NCBI GenBank assembly: GCA_003354225.1
Contig: PIVH01000171.1
Coordinates: forward strand, 1-7,290
Source: Globobulimina sp.
Taxonomy: Eukaryota > Foraminifera > Rotaliida
DNA: 7,290 nt
Reading direction: 5' to 3'
Shown here: piece by piece, positions 1-7,024 of the stretch
Layout: each line of letters begins with the position of its first letter
How positions within the stretch are numbered: position 1 is the stretch's first letter
Program-made: the position numbers and the translations under genes
Notes under the pieces: generated by a model
What the model saw: only the letters and a program-made list of their open reading frames with translations
Databases searched by the model: none
What the model was told of the DNA's origin: nothing

Positions 1-79
1 TTTATATTAAATGATAGCGTGTATACATAAACTACATCAGAATTAAATGAATAAGAATCCCAAAACATTTTTTAGTTAA
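1..79 (-). other. 3' flank of the pyrophosphatase gene
   Basis: This AT-rich stretch lies directly after the stop codon of the minus-strand pyrophosphatase gene and should hold its 3' UTR. Read on the minus strand there is no exact AATAAA; the closest is an AATATAAA-like string in the last bases of the window (about 1-8), which could be a variant poly(A) signal. The window ends here, so the true transcript end cannot be judged. Confidence 0.4.
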
Positions 80-2997
80 CTAATCATCTCTGATTGAAGA
101 GACAAACAACGGTCCTAAAACAAGTGCGGTCGTAGACATGGTAGTAATCACAACATGCAAAGCAGGACCAGCAGTATCCTTAAATGGGTCACCGACAGTA
201 TCACCCGTCACCGCAGCGGCATGAATCTCTGTACCTTTTAAATTCTTGGATTCAATTAATTTCTTTGCGTTATCCCATGCACCACCGGAATTGTCTAAAA
301 ATATTGCCATCAACAACCCACTCATGGTGCCAAACATTAAAAAGCTTGCAATCCCTTCAATTCCTAACATCGGCTCATTGGTTATATATGTCCCAATAAA
401 TTTGAACGAAATGCCAATAAATACGGGCGTACACAATGCCAACAACGCAGGTTTCACCATTTCTTTTAAGGCGCAGCGCGTCACAATTTCCACACATTTG
501 CCGTACTGTGGTTTGTTTGCATACTCCATAATCCCTTCGATTTCACGAAACTGTCTGCGCACTTCATTCACAACTTGCTGTGCTGTACGACCCACTGCGT
601 CGATACTCCACGCTGTGAACACAAACACCATCATAATCCCCAACAAACCCGCGATCATAATGGTCACTTTGGTGATATCGACATATTCGATTTGCGTCCC
701 AGTCAAAATACTAATTTCATCCAAAAACGCATTAAATAATAAAAAACACGCCAACGCACTGCCGGCCACTGCATAGCCTTTGGTCGCTGCCTTGGTCACA
801 TTACCCACTGCGTCCAATCTATCTGTAATTTTCCTGTTTTGTTTTTTCAATCAATAGCACAACATTGCAACATAAAATATATTAAATCAAACCTGATTTC
901 ATTGGATTGATTTGTCATTTCGACAATACCGCCGGCATTATCCGCAATGGGCCCAAAATTATTCATCGACAACACATACACGGCAGTACACAACATGCCC
1001 ATTGTTGCGCATGCAGTGCCAAACAGTCCTGATAAGTGTTTCTCTTTTAAGCCGCTGTTAAAGCCCAAAGTGTAGGATGCAAACAATGAGATTGCGATTA
1101 TAATCGAGGGCAAACCGGTCGACTCCATTCCAACAGCAATCCCACTGATTATATTCGTGCCATGTCCAGTGCCTTGATATCATTCCAAATCAATATCAAA
1201 TCAAATCACACAAAGTAGCATAAAAAACATACGCGAGGCACTCACTATTTTCAATACCGGCGCATGAGTGTAATCAGTGTAATATTGCGTGATTAGCACA
1301 ATACAAAAAGCACACATTAACCCCACAAAGCCACACAAAGCAAAATGCCACCAAGCATCCGGAGCTACGCTGGTATACAACAACAAATAGCAAGCGCATA
1401 CAAATAAAATGATGGCCAATACCAACGCGATGGCATATCCTCGCATCATTGGTTTGATCGCATCTTCATATTCGTCGTTGGTGGCAGTAAAATAAATACC
1501 CACAATGGACACAATCAAATCCAACGAATGGATAATTAGCGGGAAGAAGATATATAATTCGATGGATTCGATCTCAGATTTAATGGCCAGCGTTGCGCCT
1601 AAGATCATAGTACCAATCATTTCGGCAGCAATGGACTCGAATACATCCGCCATACTCCCGGCACAGTCCCCAACATTATCCCCCACTAAATCCGCAATCA
1701 CCGCAGGATTTCGAGCGTCATCTTCCGGGATTCCCTGCTCTATTTTACCACACATATCAGCTCCGACATCAGCCGCCTTGGTAAAGATGCCGCCGCCTAA
1801 CTGCATGAATAGCGCCACAAAGGAAGCACCAAAGCCATAGCCGCCGAGTAACAGCGGTATTTCAGCTGGATTGACGCCCATGAAATGAACGAATATTAAT
1901 GTACCGATGATGTACAATATAGCTAAGCCCAAAATGCACATCGATGCGGATATAATGGCAGACACCGCACCGCCACGAAAGGCCAATAGAAATGCATCAG
2001 AATAGTCGTAGGTGGAGGCGGCGGCGGCCACGCGTAAATTGACACGCACAGAAGTCCAGACACCGGTATATCCGGCCAGAGCACTGCAGAATGCGCCTAT
2101 GAGAAATGATATGGCGGTCACCAGAGCTAAAATGAATGGTGATACATGTGACGATGATTCGGTTCTGATTAAGTATATGATGAATAATACAATGGCAGTG
2201 CCGATGGCGAACATAGCAATAGATTTGTACTGCGTTTTTAAATATGAGTTGGCTCCTTCTTTAATAAAACCAGCTATGATGTGCATGTCTGTGGTGCCGC
2301 AGTCCTTCGTCATTATCCAGCGTACCGTGTGTGAGCAATACCAAAATGAGGCCACACACACCAACATTGCGAATGTCGTCACTAACATGGCAGGCTTTGG
2401 AAGCACAATCATGCCTAAAATAAGTGCAATGACACAGCAACCCATCAAGATGTATATGAATTGATCAAATTCATGACTTAGTTCACCTGTGCTGCTGTGC
2501 GCTGACATTGATTTTGGTGCTCTGGTTGTCATCACCTTGATGTCGCCAATCTGATTTTCAGTTTTGTTCAATAAAGATTTATGTTCTGTTGTGGTTGATA
2601 TTGGATTTAGTTGGTACTCTGAATAATAGTTTCCTCCCTTCCTGGTGTTTGCGCATATTTTAACCAACATATCCATGGAGTATATAAATAAAATGAGTAA
2701 GGCGATCCCTTCAATCACTGATGAGTCAATCTTTCCGATTTTTGTTTTATTTAAAAAGTATAATGTGACATCTAATGCAATTAATGAAAACACAAGTAAT
2801 TGAAAATATAGTGAGTCAATTATTGTTTTGATCAATGGTTTGCTTGGCGGTTCACGCCGTTTTGGTTTGTCACTGGTCTCATCATCCATCATACTTTCAA
2901 TTGAATTGATAGGTGCAATTTTTTTAGGGATTTTTTCATTGAATTTGCGTGCTATCAACGTACTCTGTTGCAATGGCTCAACTTCTTCGATTGACAT
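80..2997 (-). CDS. Type II (K+-independent) H+-translocating membrane pyrophosphatase, three exons, with N-terminal extension
   Basis: Membrane pyrophosphatase that hydrolyses PPi and pumps H+ into an acidic compartment (Golgi, acidocalcisome or vacuole by family knowledge). Exons on the minus strand are 2997-1233, 1172-893 and 833-80; the joined frame is 2799 nt, 932 aa. The start is the first ATG after an in-frame stop at 3013-3015. Catalytic motifs are intact: GGGIFTKAADVGADMCGK (K407, D410, D414, K418, E420), IPEDDARN (424-430), DLVGDNVGD (436-444), DNAGG (666-670), GGAWDNAKK (D869, K872) and GDPFKD (897-901). Lys696 and Thr699 in the GN-x-TKAxT motif are the signature of K+-independent type II enzymes, where K+-dependent ones have Ala and Gly. 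The segment TGHGTNIIxG and the C-terminal third strongly resemble plant AVP2. Oddities: Asn659 replaces the usual Asp before FGP, Val694 replaces Thr after GN, and Ala428 replaces Pro in EDDPRN. AVP2 is about 800 aa; the extra length is at the N-terminus, where two more helices precede the 16-helix core. Confidence 0.95.
834..892 (-). other. Intron 2 of the pyrophosphatase gene (59 nt)
   Basis: Phase 2 GT-AG intron with donor GTTTGA (from 892) and acceptor AAAACAG (ending at 834). Removing it joins NEI-R-KITDRLDAVGN, splitting Arg682 (AG|G), and restores the type II motif. Reading through gives a stop after 14 unrelated residues, so the splice is needed. Confidence 0.9.
1173..1232 (-). other. 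Intron 1 of the pyrophosphatase gene (60 nt)
   Basis: Phase 1 GT-AG intron with donor GTATGT (1232-1227) and acceptor ATATCAAG (ending at 1173). Splicing joins KIVSAS to TGHGTNIISG through a split Arg589 codon (C|GC); an Arg-Thr-Gly at this place is also seen in plant vacuolar pyrophosphatases. Without splicing the conserved TGHGTN motif is lost and the frame stops at 1201-1203. Confidence 0.9.
2632..2835 (-). other. N-terminal two-helix extension of the pyrophosphatase, resembling S1-S2 of a voltage sensor
   Basis: This region codes for residues about 55-122 of the pyrophosphatase, upstream of the conserved core, which begins with a membrane helix near residue 180. Helix A (about 63-82) contains FQLLVFSLIALD with Asp76. 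Helix B (about 94-116) contains Glu96 and the pattern Y106-S-M-D109-M-L-V-K113. That pattern matches the S2 charge-transfer signature of voltage-sensor domains (aromatic, then Glu/Asp three residues on, then Lys four further), and the Phe-Gln start and mid-helix Asp of helix A recall S1 of Hv1 proton channels and voltage-sensing phosphatases. Residues 1-54 are hydrophilic and charged. Residues 123-179 form a Ser/Thr/Asn-rich linker without an Arg-bearing S4. Only the hairpin and its motif are seen; homology to a voltage sensor is inference. Confidence 0.5.
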
Positions 2998-3519
2998 TCG
3001 CAAAAATTGTTTTTACTAAAGTTGATGAAAAACTACTATGCGAAGTAAATGTAAAAAAAAAAGAGCGGATACAGTTAATGTCAATCAGAATCGCAGGCAA
3101 ACGAAGCCTTGAAACATCCTAATGCTTACTGGCCAGTTTTAAATGCATATTGTATGCACGAACGAGGCTCATAGCGTACGCCAGCGGGGATGGACATAGA
3201 TTCTATGGTGATTAATGCACTAAACTGTACCCTAACCAAATCCTATAACACTATATCTGCGGTATACAGTTGAAAGTAGAATGTATTACTTTGAGTTTTG
3301 TTTGAAGTTAATACAGAAAGATCTCCAAATGTATTTTGCTAGTGTTAACAACACTAAACTATAACTAGCTGAGGAGTAGTATTAGTATAGGATAGTAACG
3401 TAGATGGTTATGCGGAACACAACCACTACAATCAACTGTATGGTGAATGTTATAACTGGACTGGCTTGTCCTTCCCTTGCATGCAAACCTATATTTATAG
3501 TACAAAAATATGATATCAA

Positions 3520-3525
3520 TTTATT
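3520..3525 (-). terminator. Candidate poly(A) signal AATAAA for the transporter gene
   Basis: The minus strand reads AATAAA here, about 225 nt after the transporter stop codon. A closer variant, ATTAAA, is at 3684-3689, about 62 nt after the stop. Either could direct 3' end formation. Such hexamers are frequent by chance in DNA this rich in AT, so this is weak. Confidence 0.2.
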
Positions 3526-3630
3526 TATGGGACATTTTTGATGGAAACGAATATTTTGCAACACATTTTAGTTGTAATTAACGTTGAATGGTACATTGGA
3601 TTAATATGTTTTAATATGTCACAATAAAAG

Positions 3631-3678
3631 ATCGGTAAAATAAGATTAAAATTAATCGGTAAAATAAGATTAAAATTA
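3631..3678. repeat. Perfect tandem duplication, 2 x 24 bp
   Basis: The unit beginning atcggtaaaataagatt occupies 3631-3654 and is repeated without change at 3655-3678; a further two bases (at) begin a third unit. It lies about 72 nt beyond the transporter stop, probably in its 3' UTR. Identity of the copies suggests a recent slippage duplication. Confidence 0.95.
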
Positions 3679-3750
3679 ATGCATTTAATTTAAATTATAC
3701 ATATATAGTATAAGAATTAAATTAATTTTTGCAACAATTTTATCAACGAA

Positions 3751-6576
3751 TCAATTGCTAAGTTTTGCATCATCCTCAACATTCAGAGCCATCATTTCAG
3801 TAAATTTCGAATGTTCCATATCCTCATCGTAGCCACTATCACTCAATTTTGCCACATGAGGCGCGGCATAATGCATCATATCATCCTGATGGCTATCAAT
3901 CATATCATCATTTATAATATCTAACTTAAACGGCAGCACATTGGCCAGATTCGACAACGATTTCGTATCATGTAATATTGCCGTATCGTGTAATATTTCC
4001 GTATCAACGCTTGCATTCAACAGCGACGCCGATGGATGTCTCCGTATTTCCTTCTTGACTCTGCGTTTCCTTCTCCTTTTCTTATACTTATGCTTTGGCG
4101 ATTCGTCCCGAACCGGCGAGTCCACCGTATACAGCGTCAACCTGTGATTCCACCACGACTCTGCTTCATGCAACTCCCACAGCACATGGTCTTTGCCAAT
4201 AATGTCAATCACGCCGTGCTTGAACAGTACGTCCAAAACTTGCGTCTTTAACTTGCATAAAATCAGAGACATTCCAATTTCCTTTCTTTTCAGCTCAATA
4301 AAAAAGGATTTCAACATCTCCACGCCGGTATAGTCAATATCGTTAACCCCCGAAAAGCACAACGCTAAGCACCACCGTGCGGGGTAATCGTGCGTAGACA
4401 AATGGCGTCCGATTTGTTTGCGTATGCGGGTCTTAAACGAGGCTGTGTTTGCAAAGAAGATGGAAGCGTCCCAGCGGATCATCAGCATATCGCCACGCGT
4501 CTGCGCCTCGGCGTGGTGTTTGACGTTCCTATAAACGATGACGTCGGCATGCGGTATGCGGCCAAGTACACCGTAATGCGGCTTGGCTGCTTTCTGTATA
4601 AACAGTACGATGGAGGCTGCCACGCCCAGAGCTACGCCGTAATCGATGCCAATGAACAACGTCACCATAATGGTGATCACCATACAGAAGAAATCCTTGC
4701 GATTCACCTTCCAAATCTCACTCATTTTGTGCACGTCGACCAAGTTAATAATCCCCACCAAAACAATGGAACCCAACACCGGTTTCGGCAGAGATTCGAA
4801 CAGAAATAATAAAAACGATGAGATGACCAGCATGCCCACGCCCGCCATGCACGAATATAACGGCGTTAAGGCGCCGGCGGCCTCGACCACGGTGGCTAGC
4901 GACAGCACGCCGGAAACGGGGTAGATTTGGAACCAACAGCCGACTAAGTTGCAGATGCCCAACGCGATCAACTCCTGCGAGGCGTCGATGGAATAATCGT
5001 GTTTGTCGGCGAATTTCGTAGCCACTGCGATGGACTCAATGAAGGACAGCACTGTGATTAAGATGGCCGGCACCCACAAGTCCCAGAAATCCTGCGTGTC
5101 TACGTGGGCGAAGAAGTTCAAGAATGAGGGCAAGCCTTTGGGTAATTCGCCCACTACGTCCCACTCAGTGGAGTCGCCGAGCGACCACGAAATGGTGGTA
5201 CAGACCACCACGAGGATCAAGGCAGACGGCACGAACTTGACATAGACGCAGGCGCCTTCCAAGGTTTTTGACTGCTGCCAGTACCGCATTATTAACAGGA
5301 ACACAATGCAGAACAGGCCCAACCAGACACTGTCTAAATGCGTTTCTGAGATGTTCCGAAAGAATGATATCAATTTTGAGACGACTTCCTCTCCGCCGCC
5401 CACTTCGAATCGAAATATGAACTGTAACTGGCTGATTGCGATCAGAATAGCCGCAGCAAAGGTAAACCCTACGATGACTGGTTCGGCCAACATGTTTGCT
5501 AAAATGCCTGCTTTGCAAAGCCCGGCGACCAGACACATAACACCTGAAATTGTACAGTTTCAATTGTGAGGCTGCGGCACTTTTGTTTCTCGCAACGATC
5601 CGAAATATGCACGTTCAAACATAATTTATTAATATCCAGCATAATAATAAATATATTTGAACATATGTCAGATCGCTACGCGTTTTTCGAGATTGCCTGC
5701 GAATCTCAAGGTGGCTGGATTGATTTTTCCGTTTTTTAGTTTAAAATTCCGCATCAAAAACAAATTTTAAACTAATGGGGATTTAAATTTTAAAATAGAG
5801 CAACATACCAACTTGGAAAGCCAACGCGGAGCCATATGCTGCCATTTTTATTTGTACGGCAGGGTCGGAGTGGTCTACGTGGTTTCCTTTGTCATTAATG
5901 ATAAAATATCTATGCAATGATTCCTTTGTCATTAATGATACGATGGCTACGGGTGCGACTATCAGCTGTCCACTTGTACCAAATGGACCGTATAAACAAT
6001 GGCCGATCAATGCAGAGTAGAGACCGTATATAGGCTGAAGACCTTTTGTTGTTTGTATACGGTATTTTACATACATACATTATACACTTTACAATTACAT
6101 TACATACCGGCGACCAACGCATAACCCATTCCTTGAGGTATTACCATAACAACCGCAGTGATTGCGGCCACTAAATCTGAGGCGAACCATGCTTTCCATT
6201 TATATTTTGGCAGCCAATATGCAATCGGTAGATGGATTTTCCATTTGTCTTTATCACTGCGATGAGGGATTAACCGAAATTCGTCTTGGTTTGGACTGTG
6301 TTTATGCTCATATTCATCCGCTATGTCATCGGGTGCGGCGTCTCCGCCAAAATATGGGGCTGAACTCTCTGGATCATACACTTCTTCATCTGAAGATTCT
6401 ATGCCTCGGATCGACAGTAATTTGGAGTCTGACCAATTCGACCGTGATAATCTGGAGGTTATTTTGAATGTGACAGATTCTTCAATGTGTGGCTGTTTGT
6501 CATCTGCGGTTTTTGTTTCTAGTGGGACTCCTTCTTGTCCTGCAATCGGTCGAATCGGAGCCTGAGTGTTTGCCAT
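3751..6576 (-). CDS. SulP/SLC26-family anion (sulfate-type) transporter with STAS domain, three exons
   Basis: Membrane anion transporter of the SulP/SLC26 family; sulfate is the most common substrate but bicarbonate, chloride or oxalate cannot be excluded. Exons on the minus strand are 6576-6108, 6042-5809 and 5543-3751; the joined frame is 2496 nt, 831 aa. The family signature is clear across the splices: PQGMGYALVAGLQPIYGLYS (about 147-166), FGTSGQLIVAPVAIVSL, then LAEPVIVGFTFAAAILIAIS (about 250-270). A STAS domain covers about 560-690, with a strand MLMIRWDASIFFAN from Met587 and the loop DIDYTG around 636-641, where Tyr639 sits in the place usually taken by Ser/Thr. The acidic N-terminus (about 110 aa) and the tail after STAS are cytosolic. 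The tail has a run of Lys/Arg around 719-738, then acidic Asp/Met/His-rich sequence. ATG 6576 has A at -3 and G at +4. The frame stays open upstream to ATG 6828 (84 more residues), but that DNA is AT-rich and reads like 5' UTR. Confidence 0.93.
3964..3999. repeat. In-frame 18-bp tandem repeat in the transporter tail
   Basis: Two 18-bp units, 3964-3981 and 3982-3999, differ at two positions, and a third copy starts (cgtatc at 4000-4005) and breaks down. On the minus strand they code for a repeated ILHDT-x hexapeptide in the disordered C-terminal tail. The length is a multiple of three, so the frame is kept. Confidence 0.9.
5589..5682. repeat. Imperfect long palindrome (foldback element) inside intron 2
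   Basis: Arms at 5589-5635 and 5641-5682 are inverted copies around a five-base centre, ccagc (5636-5640). Hand alignment pairs about 35 of 42 aligned positions, with one single-base gap and one four-base bulge. The best stretches are ttcaaa/tttgaa next to the bulge and cgatc/gatcg further out. The form fits a degenerate foldback MITE or an RNA hairpin in the intron. No target-site duplication is evident. Confidence 0.75.
5738..5773. repeat. Perfect 11-bp inverted repeat near the donor of intron 2
   Basis: agtttaaaatt at 5738-5748 is the exact reverse complement of aattttaaact at 5763-5773, with a 14-base loop. It is a second hairpin in the same intron. A third, gagatt/aatctc with a seven-base loop, is at 5689-5707. 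All are AT-rich except the third. Confidence 0.85.
5884..5940. repeat. 20-bp perfect direct repeat within exon 2, in two reading frames
   Basis: ttcctttgtcattaatgata occurs at 5884-5903 and again at 5921-5940, with a 37-bp offset. Each copy contains the 10-bp palindrome tcattaatga. On the coding strand the first copy met by the ribosome (5940-5921) encodes SLMTKE, part of the conserved SulP helix. The second lies one base out of phase and encodes IINDKG in the following loop. Confidence 0.95.
6043..6107 (-). other. Intron 1 of the transporter gene (65 nt)
   Basis: Phase 1 GT-AG intron with donor GTATGT (6107-6102) and acceptor ACAAAAG (ending at 6043). Splicing joins ALVAG to LQPIYGLYSALIG through a split Gly157 codon (G|GT), restoring the SulP signature. 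The intron is very AT-rich, with ATGTATGTATGTA repeats in its middle. Confidence 0.9.
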
Positions 6577-7024
6577 TATTGGATGACTACGTGTGTCGTA
6601 GTTTATTTTCTGTGCAGTAAAAACTGTGTCAAAAACAAAACTTGTGTTCTCGGACACACTTTTTGCCAAACGTAAATCATTAAAGTGTACATATCTTTTC
6701 GAATATATCGTTAAAATGTACATACAAAAAAAAATAATCTGTAATAATGTCAGCAACACAACAAAACAACATTGCACACTGATATAATATACATAAACAT
6801 CTCGTTCTCTTCGAAACGATTGTTTCACAGATCGAAGGTTGAATATGTGAAGTGACTTTAAAGTTTTTGTGTGTGTTTGATTTAGAAACTTTCAAAACTT
6901 TTTCTTTTACTCCTGACAACGAGGGAGTACACACACACACTTTTTACATTTATCGATACATACAACTAAAAGTAAGAAAAATAAATACAAGTACAAGTAA
7001 TTAGACGTAGAATAAGTAAGTACA
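6577..7024. promoter_or_regulatory. Divergent intergenic region, probable shared promoter
   Basis: This 448-bp gap separates the start of the minus-strand transporter from the start of the plus-strand gene, so both promoters should lie here. It contains an (AC)6 tract at 6929-6940 and a (GT)4 tract at 6869-6876 that are complementary and could pair, a 6-bp inverted repeat tactcc/ggagta at 6908-6929, and A-rich runs (6725-6733). No TATA box or factor site can be named with confidence. Confidence 0.5.

Larger units (their letters stand above)
2998..3750. other. Intergenic region between the transporter and pyrophosphatase genes
   Basis: AT-rich DNA of 753 bp that must hold the 3' UTR of the upstream transporter gene and the promoter and 5' UTR of the pyrophosphatase gene. 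I see no convincing coding sequence or RNA gene. Visible elements are a run of ten A at 3053-3062 (a pyrimidine tract on the transcribed strand, 56-65 nt upstream of the ATG), a short hairpin with 7-bp arms tagtgtt/aacacta at 3340-3356, smaller inverted repeats at 3144-3158 and 3195-3207, and the tandem duplication listed separately. A 60-residue minus-strand open frame at 3382-3564 has no recognisable domain and looks like chance. Confidence 0.6.
5544..5808 (-). other. Intron 2 of the transporter gene (265 nt), unusually long
   Basis: Phase 1 GT-AG intron with donor GTATGT (from 5808) and acceptor AATTTCAG (ending at 5544). Splicing joins ALAFQV-G-VMCLVAG through a split Gly235 codon (G|GT) in a membrane helix, as expected for SulP proteins. 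The other three introns in the window are 59-65 nt; this one has about 200 nt extra, made up largely of inverted-repeat DNA described separately. Confidence 0.88.

Noticed and set aside
436-444. An apparent loss of Asn in the pyrophosphatase motif DNVGDNVGD (here DLVGDNVGD; these positions are residue numbers in the protein, not bases)
   Set aside because: Leu at this position is what type II enzymes such as AVP2 carry, so it supports the subtype and is not a defect.
246-776. Plus-strand open frame of 176 codons opposite the last pyrophosphatase exon
   Set aside because: It is antisense to highly conserved catalytic motifs and has no independent features; stop-codon avoidance follows from the codon use of the real gene.
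2998-3003. Pyrophosphatase start at the TTG at 3003, two codons upstream
   Set aside because: A normal ATG at 2997 follows at once, it is the first ATG after the in-frame stop at 3013-3015, and non-ATG starts are rare in eukaryotes.
3527-3544. An Sm-site-like string (atttttg) suggesting an snRNA or spliced-leader gene
   Set aside because: No accompanying stem-loops or donor-containing leader were found, and such strings are common in AT-rich DNA.
3382-3564. Minus-strand open frame of 60 codons in the intergenic region
   Set aside because: No recognisable domain, AT-rich, no start context of note, and isolated between two genes; it reads as a chance open frame.
4785-4805. A gattcgaac string resembling part of a tRNA T-arm on the complementary strand
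   Set aside because: It is inside the conserved transporter coding exon and no cloverleaf can be built around it.
4390-5563. Several open frames of 60-140 codons overlapping transporter exon 3 on both strands
   Set aside because: They lie opposite or out of phase with a strongly conserved SulP coding exon and have compositions typical of frame shadows.
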